The notes under the pieces: generated by a model
Told to the model about the DNA's origin: nothing
What the model saw: only the letters and a program-made list of their open reading frames with translations
Databases searched by the model: none
Position numbers and translations under genes: made by a program
NCBI GenBank assembly: GCA_949287365.1
Contig: CASEGC010000087.1
Location: 38,731 to 102,730, forward strand
Reading direction: 5' to 3'
Length of the DNA stretch: 64,000 bases
From: an uncultured Parabacteroides sp.
GTDB lineage: Bacteria; Bacteroidota; Bacteroidia; Bacteroidales; Tannerellaceae
Shown: piece by piece, positions 39,271-48,380 of the stretch
Numbering within the stretch: position 1 is the first letter of the stretch
Layout of the letters: every line of letters starts with the position of its first letter

Positions 39271-42200
39271 TTACTTTTTATTCTTGTTCATCATCAAATA
39301 AACGATTGGGATAATAAACCCGTTCAGGAAGGTAGAGGTAAGCAAGCCGCCCAAAATCACCGTAGCCATCGGACTCTGGATTTCATTACCGGGCAGGTCT
39401 CCGTTCAACGCCAAGGGAATCAAGGCGAGCGCGGAGCTCAAGGCGGTCATCAATATCGGATTCAGACGGTCCAACGAGCCCCGCATTACGGCCTCTCTCA
39501 ACGCCAACCCCTCGCCGCGCAAATGCGTGTAATGGCTGATGAGCAACATACCGTTACGCGTGGCGATTCCGAACAAGGAGATAAAGCCGATAATCGCCGG
39601 AATACTAATCTCACCCGAAGTGAACCACAGGATAAACACGCCCCCAATCAACGCCAACGGCAGGTTCAACATCACGACGCCGCTCTCCTTCACGTCCTTG
39701 AACTCATGATACAACAACATGAAAATCACCAGCAACGACATCAAGGAAGTCAACGCCAACGTCCGGCTGGCCGCCGCCTCGCTCTCGAACTGGCCTCCGT
39801 ATTCGATATGATAGCCCTCCGGCAAACGAATCGAAACTTCTATCTTATCCTGAATCTCATTCACGACCCCACGCAAATCCCGTCCCGAGACGTTCGCGCT
39901 TATCACGATTTTCCGTTGCACGTTCTCGCGGTTAATCGTGTTCGGTCCCGTCACGGAACGAATGTCGGCGACGTAACTCAACGGAATCTTTTGCCCGGCG
40001 GCGTCAATCATCAGGTCCTCGATAACATCCATCGTGGCACGGCTCGCCTCGGAAGCCTTGACCGTCAAGTCGAAATTCCGTCCCTCATCATAGACTTGGC
40101 TCACCACCTCGCCGCCGAACATCACGTTGACATACTCCTCAAACTCCGGCAAAGAGATGCCATACTTGGCCAACAACTCCCGCTTAGGCGTAATCGTCAA
40201 CTGAGGCCGCTCTATCTGCTGCTCCACCTTCAAGTCCACCAAGCCTGGAATAGATTGGATGGCACTCTTGACTTGATTGCCTATCGAGAACATCCGGTTC
40301 AGGTCCGTGCCGAACAGCTTGATGGCGATATTCGCCTCCGTGCCGGAAAGCATCGCGTCGATACGGTGCGAAATCGGCTGACCAATCTCTATATTCGCCC
40401 CCTTTATCGTAGACAACTTCTCGCGAACGTCGTCCGTCACCTCGTCTTTACTCCGACCATCCAGCTCGAAAGGCGCCTCTATCTCGGAGACATTTACACC
40501 CAAGGCGTGCTCGTCCAACTCGGCGCGGCCGGTCTTGCGCGCCACCGTCTTAATCTCCGACACTTGCAGCAGCAACTCCTCCGCGCGCCGCCCTATCTTG
40601 TCCGACTCCTCCAGCGAGATGCCGGGAAGCGAGCTGACGTTAATCGTAAACGAGCCTTCATTGAACGGCGGCAAGAAACTACGTCCCAATTGGAAAAAGA
40701 CAACCAAAGCGACCACGAACACGGCGATGGTAGAACCCAACACCCATTTCTGCCGCGCCAAAGCCCAATGCAAGGCACGCTCGTAGACCACTTTCAACTT
40801 CCGGGCGACCCAAGCCTCCCTCAATTCCTTCATCCCCGTAGCTTTCCGGTTCAACAGATAGCTGCAGAGCACCGGAGTCAAAGTCAGGGCCACGACCGTA
40901 GAGGCGAACAAGGCCACGATAAAAGCGATTCCCAGCGGAATCAACATACGTCCCTCCATGCCACTCAGGAAAAACAGCGGTACGAAACTGACGATAATAA
41001 TCAAGGTAGAATTCAAGATGGGCATACGCACCTCACAAGAGGCGTCGTGCACGATGTCCAACGTGGAACGCCGCTGTTCGAGCGGTAAAAGCCGGTTTTC
41101 CCGAATCCGCCGGTACACGTTCTCCACGTCCACTATCGCGTCATCCACCAACGAACCGATAGCGATGGCCATTCCTCCTAAACTCATCGTATTTATCGTC
41201 AATCCCATATAATGCAGTACGACGATAGACACCAACAAGGAAAGCGGCAAAGCCACCAAAGAAATCACGGTGGTACGGGCGTTCATCAGGAACAAGAACA
41301 AAACGACCACCACGAAGAAACTACCCTCGAACAAGCTACGTTTCACGTTGTTGATTGAGCTATCGATAAAACGGCTCTGACGGAATATATCCGTAGAGAC
41401 ATGGACATCCGCAGGCAAGTTCTTTCGCAAATCCACGATAGTCTCATCCAATTTCTTCGTCAGCTTCTCCGTACTCGTGTCTGGCTGCTTCGTCACGGTT
41501 ATAAGCACCGCGGGTTTCGCCCGCTCTGAAGCGGTTCCCAGTTTCGGGCTCTTGCCGCCAATCTTGACCGTGGCGATATCATTCAAGGTAACCGGGTAAT
41601 CGCCCACCATCTTCACGACTCCCTTCGCGATCTCGTCCGCCCGGGTGGTCGACAAGACACCCCGCACGATATACTCGTTGCCATATTCATACAAGACACC
41701 GCCATTGGCGTTGCGGTTCATGTTCCGACAAGCCACCAACACCTCGTCCAGCGTCACGCCATAATGCTTCATGCGGGCCGGATCCAACAATATCTGGTAT
41801 TCCTTGATATCCCCGCCTATAACGGCCACCTGCGCCACACCTCCAGTAGAAAGCAAGCGAGGGCGAATCGTCCAGTCCGCTATCGTACGCAAATCCAACA
41901 AGGAGGTCGAATCGGCGGTCAGGCCGATAATCATCATCTCTCCCAAGATAGAGGATTGCGGGCCTAACGTCGGTTTCCCTACGTTCTCCGGCAGGCTCTC
42001 ACTTACAATGGACAACTTCTCGGACACGATTTGACGCGCCTTATAGATATCCGTTCCCCAATCGAACTCCACCCATACGACCGAAAAACCGGTAGTCGAG
42101 GAAGAACGCACGCGACGCACGTCCATCGCCCCGTTCACGGCCGTCTCCACGGGGAAGGTCACGAGGCGTTCCACCTCTTCCGGAGCCATGCCATTCGCCT

Positions 42201-42354
42201 CCGTCATGATTACGACCGTAGGGGCGTTCAGGTCCGGAAACACGTCCACGTCCGTGTTGAAAGCCGTGTAAGAACCCCAAACCATCAACAATAACGCACA
42301 AACAAGGATAATCAACCGATTGTGCAATGAATAATAAATAATCTTATTCAACAT
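39271..42354 (-). CDS. CusA/CzcA-type heavy-metal efflux RND pump
   Basis: Inner-membrane proton-driven pump of the HME-RND class, 1027 residues, twelve membrane segments. The membrane-embedded acidic motif of the class is GSLVDDAIVDVENVYRR. The N-terminal VFPDLNAPTVVIMTEANGM and ALTLTPVLCSYLL are also typical. The CusA Met triad cannot be confirmed by eye, so Cu/Ag versus Zn/Co/Cd substrate is open. It forms a tripartite complex with the adaptor encoded 18 bp upstream and the TolC protein encoded downstream. Confidence 0.93.
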   Translation of the reverse strand: MLNKIIYYSLHNRLIILVCALLLMVWGSYTAFNTDVDVFPDLNAPTVVIMTEANGMAPEEVERLVTFPVETAVNGAMDVRRVRSSSTTGFSVVWVEFDWGTDIYKARQIVSEKLSIVSESLPENVGKPTLGPQSSILGEMMIIGLTADSTSLLDLRTIADWTIRPRLLSTGGVAQVAVIGGDIKEYQILLDPARMKHYGVTLDEVLVACRNMNRNANGGVLYEYGNEYIVRGVLSTTRADEIAKGVVKMVGDYPVTLNDIATVKIGGKSPKLGTASERAKPAVLITVTKQPDTSTEKLTKKLDETIVDLRKNLPADVHVSTDIFRQSRFIDSSINNVKRSLFEGSFFVVVVLFLFLMNARTTVISLVALPLSLLVSIVVLHYMGLTINTMSLGGMAIAIGSLVDDAIVDVENVYRRIRENRLLPLEQRRSTLDIVHDASCEVRMPILNSTLIIIVSFVPLFFLSGMEGRMLIPLGIAFIVALFASTVVALTLTPVLCSYLLNRKATGMKELREAWVARKLKVVYERALHWALARQKWVLGSTIAVFVVALVVFFQLGRSFLPPFNEGSFTINVSSLPGISLEESDKIGRRAEELLLQVSEIKTVARKTGRAELDEHALGVNVSEIEAPFELDGRSKDEVTDDVREKLSTIKGANIEIGQPISHRIDAMLSGTEANIAIKLFGTDLNRMFSIGNQVKSAIQSIPGLVDLKVEQQIERPQLTITPKRELLAKYGISLPEFEEYVNVMFGGEVVSQVYDEGRNFDLTVKASEASRATMDVIEDLMIDAAGQKIPLSYVADIRSVTGPNTINRENVQRKIVISANVSGRDLRGVVNEIQDKIEVSIRLPEGYHIEYGGQFESEAAASRTLALTSLMSLLVIFMLLYHEFKDVKESGVVMLNLPLALIGGVFILWFTSGEISIPAIIGFISLFGIATRNGMLLISHYTHLRGEGLALREAVMRGSLDRLNPILMTALSSALALIPLALNGDLPGNEIQSPMATVILGGLLTSTFLNGFIIPIVYLMMNKNKK

Positions 42355-42372
42355 CGACTATTCCTCCTACCG

Positions 42373-43584
42373 TTAATGATGATGCGTATGGGCCGGTATC
42401 GCGTTGGAGGCGGAAGACAACTTTATCTGATAAGCGGCCTGGGTCACTACCTCATCTCCCGGCTTCAAGCCTGAAAGAATCTGCACCTCCGAACCATTAT
42501 TCGCGCCCAACGTCACCGTCTGTTTCCGATATCCATCCTCATCCAACCGGACATACACCGAATAGATGCCCTGTTCCTCAATCAAGGAAGAGACGGGAAC
42601 CGCAATGACATTTTCCAAAGGAGTCGTCAGAAGATAAATCTCCACGAACGAACCGGAGATGACCGTTCCCGCATTGTCGAACTCGAAAGTCACGGGAATA
42701 TAAAACGCATTCGCGTCCGAGGCTTTCCCATACGATAATATCTTTCCCCGCAAATCGGACAACCGATAGAGCGTATCATCATACGGTGTCTTGAAATTAG
42801 CGGAACGAATCGAAGACAGATAACTATAATACCGCTCCGGCACGTCGGCGCGCAAAAGTAAACGCCTGTCTTGCGATATCGTGGCCAACGGCTGTCCCAC
42901 GGAGACATAATCGCCTTCTTTCACTTGGATATTCTTCAAATAACCGCTTAACGGGGCGACCACGGAGACGCCTCGCGAGGTCTGTTTCCCGGCCACGGCC
43001 TCATAAGCCACCTTCGTGTTCTCGTAATTCAGGCGAGCCTGCTCAAAATCCTTGGCGGAAACGATTTTGTCACCGACCAAGGTTTTCATGCGTTCATACT
43101 CCTTCTTCGCTTTTTCGTAAGCGAATTTCGCCCGCGCCGCCACATCGCCTTCCGAAAGCGCATTCGAAGCGATACTCAACACCGCCTGCCCCTTACGCAC
43201 GGCGGTTCCGTTTATCACGGGCAAATCGCCAAAGGAAATCACGCCAGGAACGGTCGCCACGATCACGGATTCCTCGCCCTGAGCGGCCAGCACCTGCCCC
43301 CCGGTCTTTATCACGTTCGTAAAAGAAGCGGGTCTCACGACCTCCGTCCGCAATCCCACGGATTCGGCCAAGGCTTTCTTGAAAATAATCTCACCGGAAT
43401 GGTGAGCGTCCGCTTCATGTTCATGCTCGTGGTCGTGTACGTCATGGTCCTCGCTCTCGTGGTCATGAGCTTCCATCGTGCGCTCGTGTCCTTCATGCTC
43501 ATCGTGTCCGGCATGAGACGCTTTTCCCGCGCAGCCGGCAAACAGATAGACGCATACCACGCCTATCCAATATACTTTTTTCAT
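42373..43584 (-). CDS. Periplasmic adaptor of metal-efflux RND system, His-rich lipoprotein
   Basis: 403 residues from MKKVYWIG (the long upstream extension in frame is not plausible). The lipobox cysteine is at residue 18 (YLFAGC). A short region then carries more than a dozen histidines mixed with Asp and Glu, and the C-terminus ends HTHHH; both are likely metal-binding. The adaptor core follows: lipoyl/barrel-sandwich parts (VVAPLSGYLKNIQVKEGDYV), alpha-hairpin (ARAKFAYEKAKKEYERMKTL) and beta-barrel. The histidine-rich tail suggests divalent cations such as Zn2+, Co2+ or Cu2+. It lies between a DUF6769-like gene and the RND pump. Confidence 0.9.
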   Translation of the reverse strand: MKKVYWIGVVCVYLFAGCAGKASHAGHDEHEGHERTMEAHDHESEDHDVHDHEHEHEADAHHSGEIIFKKALAESVGLRTEVVRPASFTNVIKTGGQVLAAQGEESVIVATVPGVISFGDLPVINGTAVRKGQAVLSIASNALSEGDVAARAKFAYEKAKKEYERMKTLVGDKIVSAKDFEQARLNYENTKVAYEAVAGKQTSRGVSVVAPLSGYLKNIQVKEGDYVSVGQPLATISQDRRLLLRADVPERYYSYLSSIRSANFKTPYDDTLYRLSDLRGKILSYGKASDANAFYIPVTFEFDNAGTVISGSFVEIYLLTTPLENVIAVPVSSLIEEQGIYSVYVRLDEDGYRKQTVTLGANNGSEVQILSGLKPGDEVVTQAAYQIKLSSASNAIPAHTHHH

Positions 43585-43663
43585 CGTATTAAAATATTTG
43601 ATTCTTGATTTAGATTGATAACACGCGGAAAAGGCGATGATCACATCACCCCTTCTCATTATA

Positions 43664-44086
43664 TTATAAAGGTAAGTAAGACACGCATGGAGGAGCCCGG
43701 AGTCCGCTCGCCTCCACGATCCAAGTATCGTGCGACGACTCGATATACCACGGTCTCTCTCGACCAAGGACTTGTGTGAAGAACGCCAATTCAGGCGGAT
43801 AAACGTAATCAAAAAGAACCAGCAAAGGAATCCAATACGAATCGACATCCCCATCGATCATTTGATTGGAAGAAGAATGGAAATAAGCGAGGTTATGCCC
43901 GTCGCATCCGCAACCATACGTGTCGGCGCATGAGCCGTCCTGCTCTTGCTCCGCCATCAAGGAGTGGTAGCAAGGCATCCCATCCCGATGATGATGATGC
44001 GGGACCACCACGGAAAGCAACATCAAGATACCGGCCATCAGCACCACGTATCGCGTCCACCTCTGTTTCCTATCTTCTTTAAACAT
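43664..44086 (-). CDS. Small Cys/His-rich membrane protein (DUF6769-like)
   Basis: 140 residues. A basic start is followed by one hydrophobic segment (about residues 12-30). A histidine cluster, PHHHHRDGMPCYH, comes directly after it, then CADTYGCGCDGHN. The remainder contains aromatic segments and ends APPCVSYLPL. It resembles DUF6769, a small Bacteroidetes family found ahead of RND metal-efflux genes; that assignment is from memory. A periplasmic metal-binding or sensing role for the efflux operon is inferred from position and composition. The gap to the adaptor is 79 bp. Confidence 0.65.
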   Translation of the reverse strand: MFKEDRKQRWTRYVVLMAGILMLLSVVVPHHHHRDGMPCYHSLMAEQEQDGSCADTYGCGCDGHNLAYFHSSSNQMIDGDVDSYWIPLLVLFDYVYPPELAFFTQVLGRERPWYIESSHDTWIVEASGLRAPPCVSYLPL

Positions 44087-44230
44087 AACGCGAATGTATA
44101 AAAGAAATTTCGCAACTCATTCACGTTTTTTCTTAAATTGAACACGAACGGGCAAAAACGGATAATCCGGACCGATAACGAAGGTGTGTCAAAATCAAGT
44201 ACTAACACGCCTTCGTTATCATTTACCCAA

Positions 44231-45697
44231 TCACATACAATTCACTTTTTCGGTAAATACCTCACCTTCATTATCCACAATCTTCACGATTAATATAGCT
44301 TCCGGAACACTGATATTGGATGTGCCTGTCCCAACTTTTGCTCCATAAACACATTCACCTGCCATCGTGAATATAGAAACGCGAACAGCGTCAAACAATT
44401 GAAAACTCACTTGTCCTTTAGAAGCCACAATTGTCCAATCTTTTCTCGATATTGACTCTATCGCCGTACCGATATTCTCAGCTGTCTTAAACTGGAAAGC
44501 ATAATTATTCATTTGAGTCTCTACACTACCGACAAAGCGTAAAGGTATAATCTCGACAGTATATTCTGTATTTGGTGTCAAATCATTCAAGATCAAAGAT
44601 TTTTCTCCTACCGGAATATCCCCTACGCTTTTCACCAAATCCTTATCATTCTCATACAAATTCACTTTATAATAATCAGCTCCCGATATCCAATCAAAAT
44701 CCAATGTAACGTTATCCGCCTCGATATTAGAAATAGAAAGAACATTCGTTCCGGTAAGCGATTTCGAATCCACGAGATGAGAAGTTTCTATCCTATCTCC
44801 ACTGGAACACCAATACCACCAATAATAATTCTGCAAGATAATCACATCATACAATTCCCCGGGAACAAATTCCACATCAAAACAAATATCCTCAGACATA
44901 ACTATTCCATCTCCACGGCAATATCCGAAATAATTTCCCGCAGGATTATCCAATTTCATATTGACATCCACGGGAATCCATCCATACCTTTCAAGATAAA
45001 AATCGGTCCACACATGATAAGAGCCGTCCGGTCGAACGGTTACGATATGCTTAGCGGGTATTTGTTTTGCCCTGAGCAGATTGACATATATCAATGCCAG
45101 ATTTCCACAATCACCTCCTCCATCCGACAATATTTTAGCGATAGGATGAATTCCTGTATTCGGATTTAAATAACGATAATTTTGGGCGACATATTCATAA
45201 CATGATTCCGCGTAATCGATGATATTTCCTTGGGTCTCCGCCCAAAGTCGTTCCGAGATTCGTTTTATGTCCGGATTATCGGTATCAATATATTCACCCT
45301 TGTCCACGGTATAACGTTTATATATTTCGGAATTCGTATCATATGGATAAATCATCTCAAATTGAGACATATCTATACGCATTGGATATAAAGTGACAAT
45401 GAAGCTCTCCGACAAAGCGTAACTTTCTCCTGGAGCCGGCATATCCATCTCCTTAATTTCACGCAGATATTTATTGGAAGAATCAACGGCATCCAAAATA
45501 TCGCCCCCCGAATATTTCAGGTTAGAAATCGTTTGATAATTGTTACTTTGGGGAACCGGCAAAATAAGACTTGTTTTAGTCAATTGGCAGTTCACGTTTT
45601 TCAAGACAACACTATTTGTCACCTCATAACTGTTTTGAGCGCTTACTCCTATGATTCCCCACAAAGCAATCGACAATGTTAAAAATTCTCTTTTCAT
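44231..45697 (-). CDS. Exported transglutaminase-like protein with Fn3-like and C-terminal sorting-like domains
   Basis: 488 residues, signal peptide ending near GVSAQ. The transglutaminase-like (papain-fold) core has the triad C197 (GGGDCGNLALIY), H228 (GSYHVW) and D244 (IPVDVN). An Fn3-like domain follows at about 315-405 (DFDWISGADYYKVNLYEN; LTPNTEYTVEIIPL). The last 75 residues (VSIFTMAGECVYGAKVG ... ILIVKIVDNEGEVFTEKV) resemble type A sorting domains of type IX secretion. Such proteins may be proteases, cross-linkers or amidases; activity is unknown. Codon use is clearly more AT-rich than in neighbouring genes, suggesting a different origin. Confidence 0.75.
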   Translation of the reverse strand: MKREFLTLSIALWGIIGVSAQNSYEVTNSVVLKNVNCQLTKTSLILPVPQSNNYQTISNLKYSGGDILDAVDSSNKYLREIKEMDMPAPGESYALSESFIVTLYPMRIDMSQFEMIYPYDTNSEIYKRYTVDKGEYIDTDNPDIKRISERLWAETQGNIIDYAESCYEYVAQNYRYLNPNTGIHPIAKILSDGGGDCGNLALIYVNLLRAKQIPAKHIVTVRPDGSYHVWTDFYLERYGWIPVDVNMKLDNPAGNYFGYCRGDGIVMSEDICFDVEFVPGELYDVIILQNYYWWYWCSSGDRIETSHLVDSKSLTGTNVLSISNIEADNVTLDFDWISGADYYKVNLYENDKDLVKSVGDIPVGEKSLILNDLTPNTEYTVEIIPLRFVGSVETQMNNYAFQFKTAENIGTAIESISRKDWTIVASKGQVSFQLFDAVRVSIFTMAGECVYGAKVGTGTSNISVPEAILIVKIVDNEGEVFTEKVNCM

Positions 45698-45756
45698 AAA
45701 TGCTAATTTAAAATTATTGACAAGACAGAACGTTCGAATCCAACCTGAATTCAGGA

Positions 45757-45787
45757 CAAAATTAAAAAAATCAATGACAATATCAAA
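45757..45787 (-). promoter_or_regulatory. Predicted promoter of the transglutaminase-like gene
   Basis: On the minus strand: TTTG (45784-45787) and TAATTTTG (45757-45764), spacer 19 nt; both boxes match the Bacteroidales consensus. It lies about 60 bp before the ATG. Confidence 0.65.
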
Positions 45788-46044
45788 AAAGACAAAAAAA
45801 ACATCTCAATCCGGACTGATAACACAAAAAAATCAAAATGATAGTTTTTAACATTTTGTATCCTGAACTCCGTGAGAATCGATTTTTTCGGGCCAAAGGA
45901 CGAGTCGTTCGGAATTTTACGTTAATAAATATTTAATCATCTAATATATAGAGCCATATAAAAAACAAGTCTTTCAAAATAGCGTGAGAAATAGGTTTAA
46001 ATCGACCGAAGAAGAGCCTTTCGCCCAAACATTACGTCGTTTTT

Positions 46045-46176
46045 CTTCGAACATGGCGACATTTCCTTTCGAACATAACGATGTTTTCTTTCGGATATAG
46101 TGATATTTCCCTTCGGGAATAACTATCTTGGCCCTCGAAAAAGACTATATTTTACTTGAAACAGGCTTATGTTTCC
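46045..46176. repeat. Tandem mini-hairpin array G (6 x 22 bp)
   Basis: Six consecutive 22-bp units in the 747-bp space between the transglutaminase-like gene and etfB, with a related 26-bp unit just before (46019-46044). Units share only a TTCG-like start, yet most keep an internal palindrome of different sequence: ATG-GCGA-CAT, AACAT-AACG-ATGTT, ATAT-AGTG-ATAT, ATA-AC-TAT, AAAA/TTTT and GAAACA/TGTTTC. Outside the array and the two promoters this space shows no feature I can support. Confidence 0.75.
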
Positions 46177-46346
46177 GAAGGGAAATCCCTTCGCTGGGCC
46201 ATTCCCCACTCTATCTCGCAATTTCACGAAAAAGGACGTGTCACGAGAATAGCCTAAATGAAATCATTTCGTAAGGATTAAACCCCATTTCCTTACATCC
46301 TTGATTTCACGAAAACCGTCTTCCCGCATTTTCCTCGCACGATAGC

Positions 46347-46376
46347 TTTGTCATAAAAAATGTTTGATTACTTTTG
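46347..46376 (+). promoter_or_regulatory. Predicted promoter of the etfB-etfA-acyl-CoA dehydrogenase unit
   Basis: TTTG at 46347-46350 and TACTTTTG at 46369-46376, spacer 18 nt, about 70 bp before the etfB ATG. Confidence 0.6.
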
Positions 46377-46444
46377 CAATTCGAAACTGATTGATAAATA
46401 GAAGTATTATACTCTATACTAAAAATTAATATTCCTAATATACT

Positions 46445-47350
46445 ATGAGTTTAAGAATTATTGTTTTAGCGAAACAGGTACCGGATACCCGCAACGTGGG
46501 GAAAGATGCCATGAAAGCGGACGGGACGATCAACCGCGCCGCCCTGCCGGCGATTTTCAATCCGGAGGACTTGAACGCGTTGGAGCAAGCGCTACGCTTG
46601 AAAGACGCGCATCCCGGAACGACGGTCACGTTGCTGACCATGGGACCCGGACGTGCCGCGGAGATTATCCGAGAGGGTTTATATCGCGGAGCCGATGGCG
46701 GATACTTGCTGACCGACCGCGCGTTCGCCGGGGCGGATACGTTGGCCACATCTTACGCGCTGGCCATGGCCGTCAAGAAAATCAAGGATTATGACCTCAT
46801 CGTCTGCGGACGGCAGGCCATCGATGGCGACACGGCGCAAGTCGGTCCCCAAGTGGCGGAGAAATTGGGGTTGACCCAAATCACCTACGCCGAGGAGATT
46901 ATGGACGTGAACGAGGAGACGCGTCGAATCACGGTGAAACGCCATATCGATGGAGGCGTGGAGACGGTGGAAGGACCGCTGCCTATCGTGATTACGGTGA
47001 ACGGCTCGGCCGCGCCTTGCCGCCCGCGCAACGCCAAGTTGGTGCAAAAGTACAAATATGCTTTGGGCAAACAAGAACGTACGGCCCTGCCCGCCTGCCA
47101 CGCGGACGGAACGCCGACGCTTCGCCATCCGGAGTTGTACGAGAGCCGTCCCTACCTGAATATCCAGGAATGGAGCGTGGCGGACGTGAACGGCGATTTG
47201 ACGCAATGCGGACTGAGCGGCTCGCCCACGAAGGTGAAGACTATCGAGAACATCATTTTCAAGGCGAAGGAAAGCAAGACGCTCTCCGGCTCGGACGAGG
47301 ATGTAGAGAATTTGATTGTTGAATTATTAGCCAACCACACGATAGGATAA
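46445..47350 (+). CDS. etfB: Electron transfer flavoprotein beta subunit
   Basis: 301 residues. EtfB binds AMP or, in bifurcating forms, a second FAD, and with EtfA carries electrons from acyl-CoA dehydrogenase. The start is LRIIVLAKQVPDTRNVGKDA; the nucleotide-binding region follows (LIVCGRQAIDGDTAQVGPQVAEKLGL), matching the EtfB signature. It is longer than the roughly 250 residues of mammalian EtfB, as in anaerobe-type proteins. etfA starts 3 bp after its stop. The three-gene set with the acyl-CoA dehydrogenase indicates anaerobic beta-oxidation-like or electron-bifurcating metabolism. Confidence 0.95.
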   Translation: MSLRIIVLAKQVPDTRNVGKDAMKADGTINRAALPAIFNPEDLNALEQALRLKDAHPGTTVTLLTMGPGRAAEIIREGLYRGADGGYLLTDRAFAGADTLATSYALAMAVKKIKDYDLIVCGRQAIDGDTAQVGPQVAEKLGLTQITYAEEIMDVNEETRRITVKRHIDGGVETVEGPLPIVITVNGSAAPCRPRNAKLVQKYKYALGKQERTALPACHADGTPTLRHPELYESRPYLNIQEWSVADVNGDLTQCGLSGSPTKVKTIENIIFKAKESKTLSGSDEDVENLIVELLANHTIG

Positions 47351-47353
47351 ATC

Positions 47354-48373
47354 ATGAACAACGTATTTGTATATTGTGAGCTTGAAGGCACGACAGTCGC
47401 CGATGTAAGCCTTGAGCTTCTGACGAAAGGGCGTAAATTGGCCAACCAATTGAACTGCCAATTGGAAGCGATTGTCGCGGGTTCCGCTCTGAAAGGCGTG
47501 GATAAACAAATCCTGCCCTATGGTGTGGACAAGGTGCACGTGTTCGACGCGCCGGGACTGTTCCCTTATACTTCCCTGCCTCACGCCTCCATCTTGATTA
47601 ACCTGTTCAAGGAGGAGAAGCCGCAAATCTGCTTGATGGGCGCGACTGTCATCGGACGCGACCTCGGACCGCGGGTATCGTCGGCGCTGACAAGCGGTCT
47701 AACCGCAGATTGTACCTCTCTTGAAATCGGCTCGCACGAGGATAAGAAGGCGGGAGTCACTTACGAGAATCTCTTATACCAAATCCGCCCGGCGTTCGGC
47801 GGCAACATCGTCGCCACCATCATCAACCCAGAGCACCGTCCGCAGATGGCGACGGTACGCGAGGGCGTGATGAAGAAGGAGATTCTGGACGAGAACTACC
47901 AAGGAGAGATTATCGTACACGACGTGGCGAAATACGTGCCAGAGACGGACTACGTGGTGAAGGTCATCGACCGCCACGTGGAAAAGGCGAAACACAACCT
48001 GAAAGGCGCGCCTATCGTCATCGCCGGCGGATACGGCATGGGCTCGAAAGAGAATTTCGACATGCTGTACGACCTCGCGAAGGAGCTGCACGCCGAGGTG
48101 GGCGCCAGCCGCGCCGCAGTGGACGCCGGTTTCTGCGAGCATGACCGCCAAATCGGTCAGACCGGCGTGACGGTGCGCCCGAAACTCTACATCGCTTGTG
48201 GCATCTCCGGACAAATCCAGCACATCGCCGGCATGCAGGATGCGGGTATCATCATCTCCATCAATAACGACGAGAACGCCCCGATCAACACGATCGCCGA
48301 TTATGTCATCAATGGCACCGTCGAGGAGGTAATCCCGAAGATGATTAAATATTATAAGAAGAATAGTAAGTAA
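47354..48373 (+). CDS. etfA: Electron transfer flavoprotein alpha subunit
   Basis: 339 residues. The N-terminal domain starts NNVFVYCELEGTTVADVSLEL. The C-terminal FAD-binding domain has the signature GASRAAVDAG ... IGQTGVTVRPKLYIACGISG and ends INTIADYVINGTVEEVIPKM. It forms a heterodimer with EtfB. Eight bases after its stop begins the inverted-repeat cassette carrying a four-helix-bundle gene, which lies between etfA and the acyl-CoA dehydrogenase gene. Confidence 0.96.
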   Translation: MNNVFVYCELEGTTVADVSLELLTKGRKLANQLNCQLEAIVAGSALKGVDKQILPYGVDKVHVFDAPGLFPYTSLPHASILINLFKEEKPQICLMGATVIGRDLGPRVSSALTSGLTADCTSLEIGSHEDKKAGVTYENLLYQIRPAFGGNIVATIINPEHRPQMATVREGVMKKEILDENYQGEIIVHDVAKYVPETDYVVKVIDRHVEKAKHNLKGAPIVIAGGYGMGSKENFDMLYDLAKELHAEVGASRAAVDAGFCEHDRQIGQTGVTVRPKLYIACGISGQIQHIAGMQDAGIIISINNDENAPINTIADYVINGTVEEVIPKMIKYYKKNSK

Positions 48374-48380
48374 TAAGAAG

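Noticed and set aside
39523-41088. Long plus-strand frame opposite the RND pump gene; similar ones opposite carB (27655-29166) and GH125 (55268-56794).
   Set aside because: Shadow frames of conserved genes, rich in His, Arg and Leu as expected for the reverse complement; no family features or start signals.
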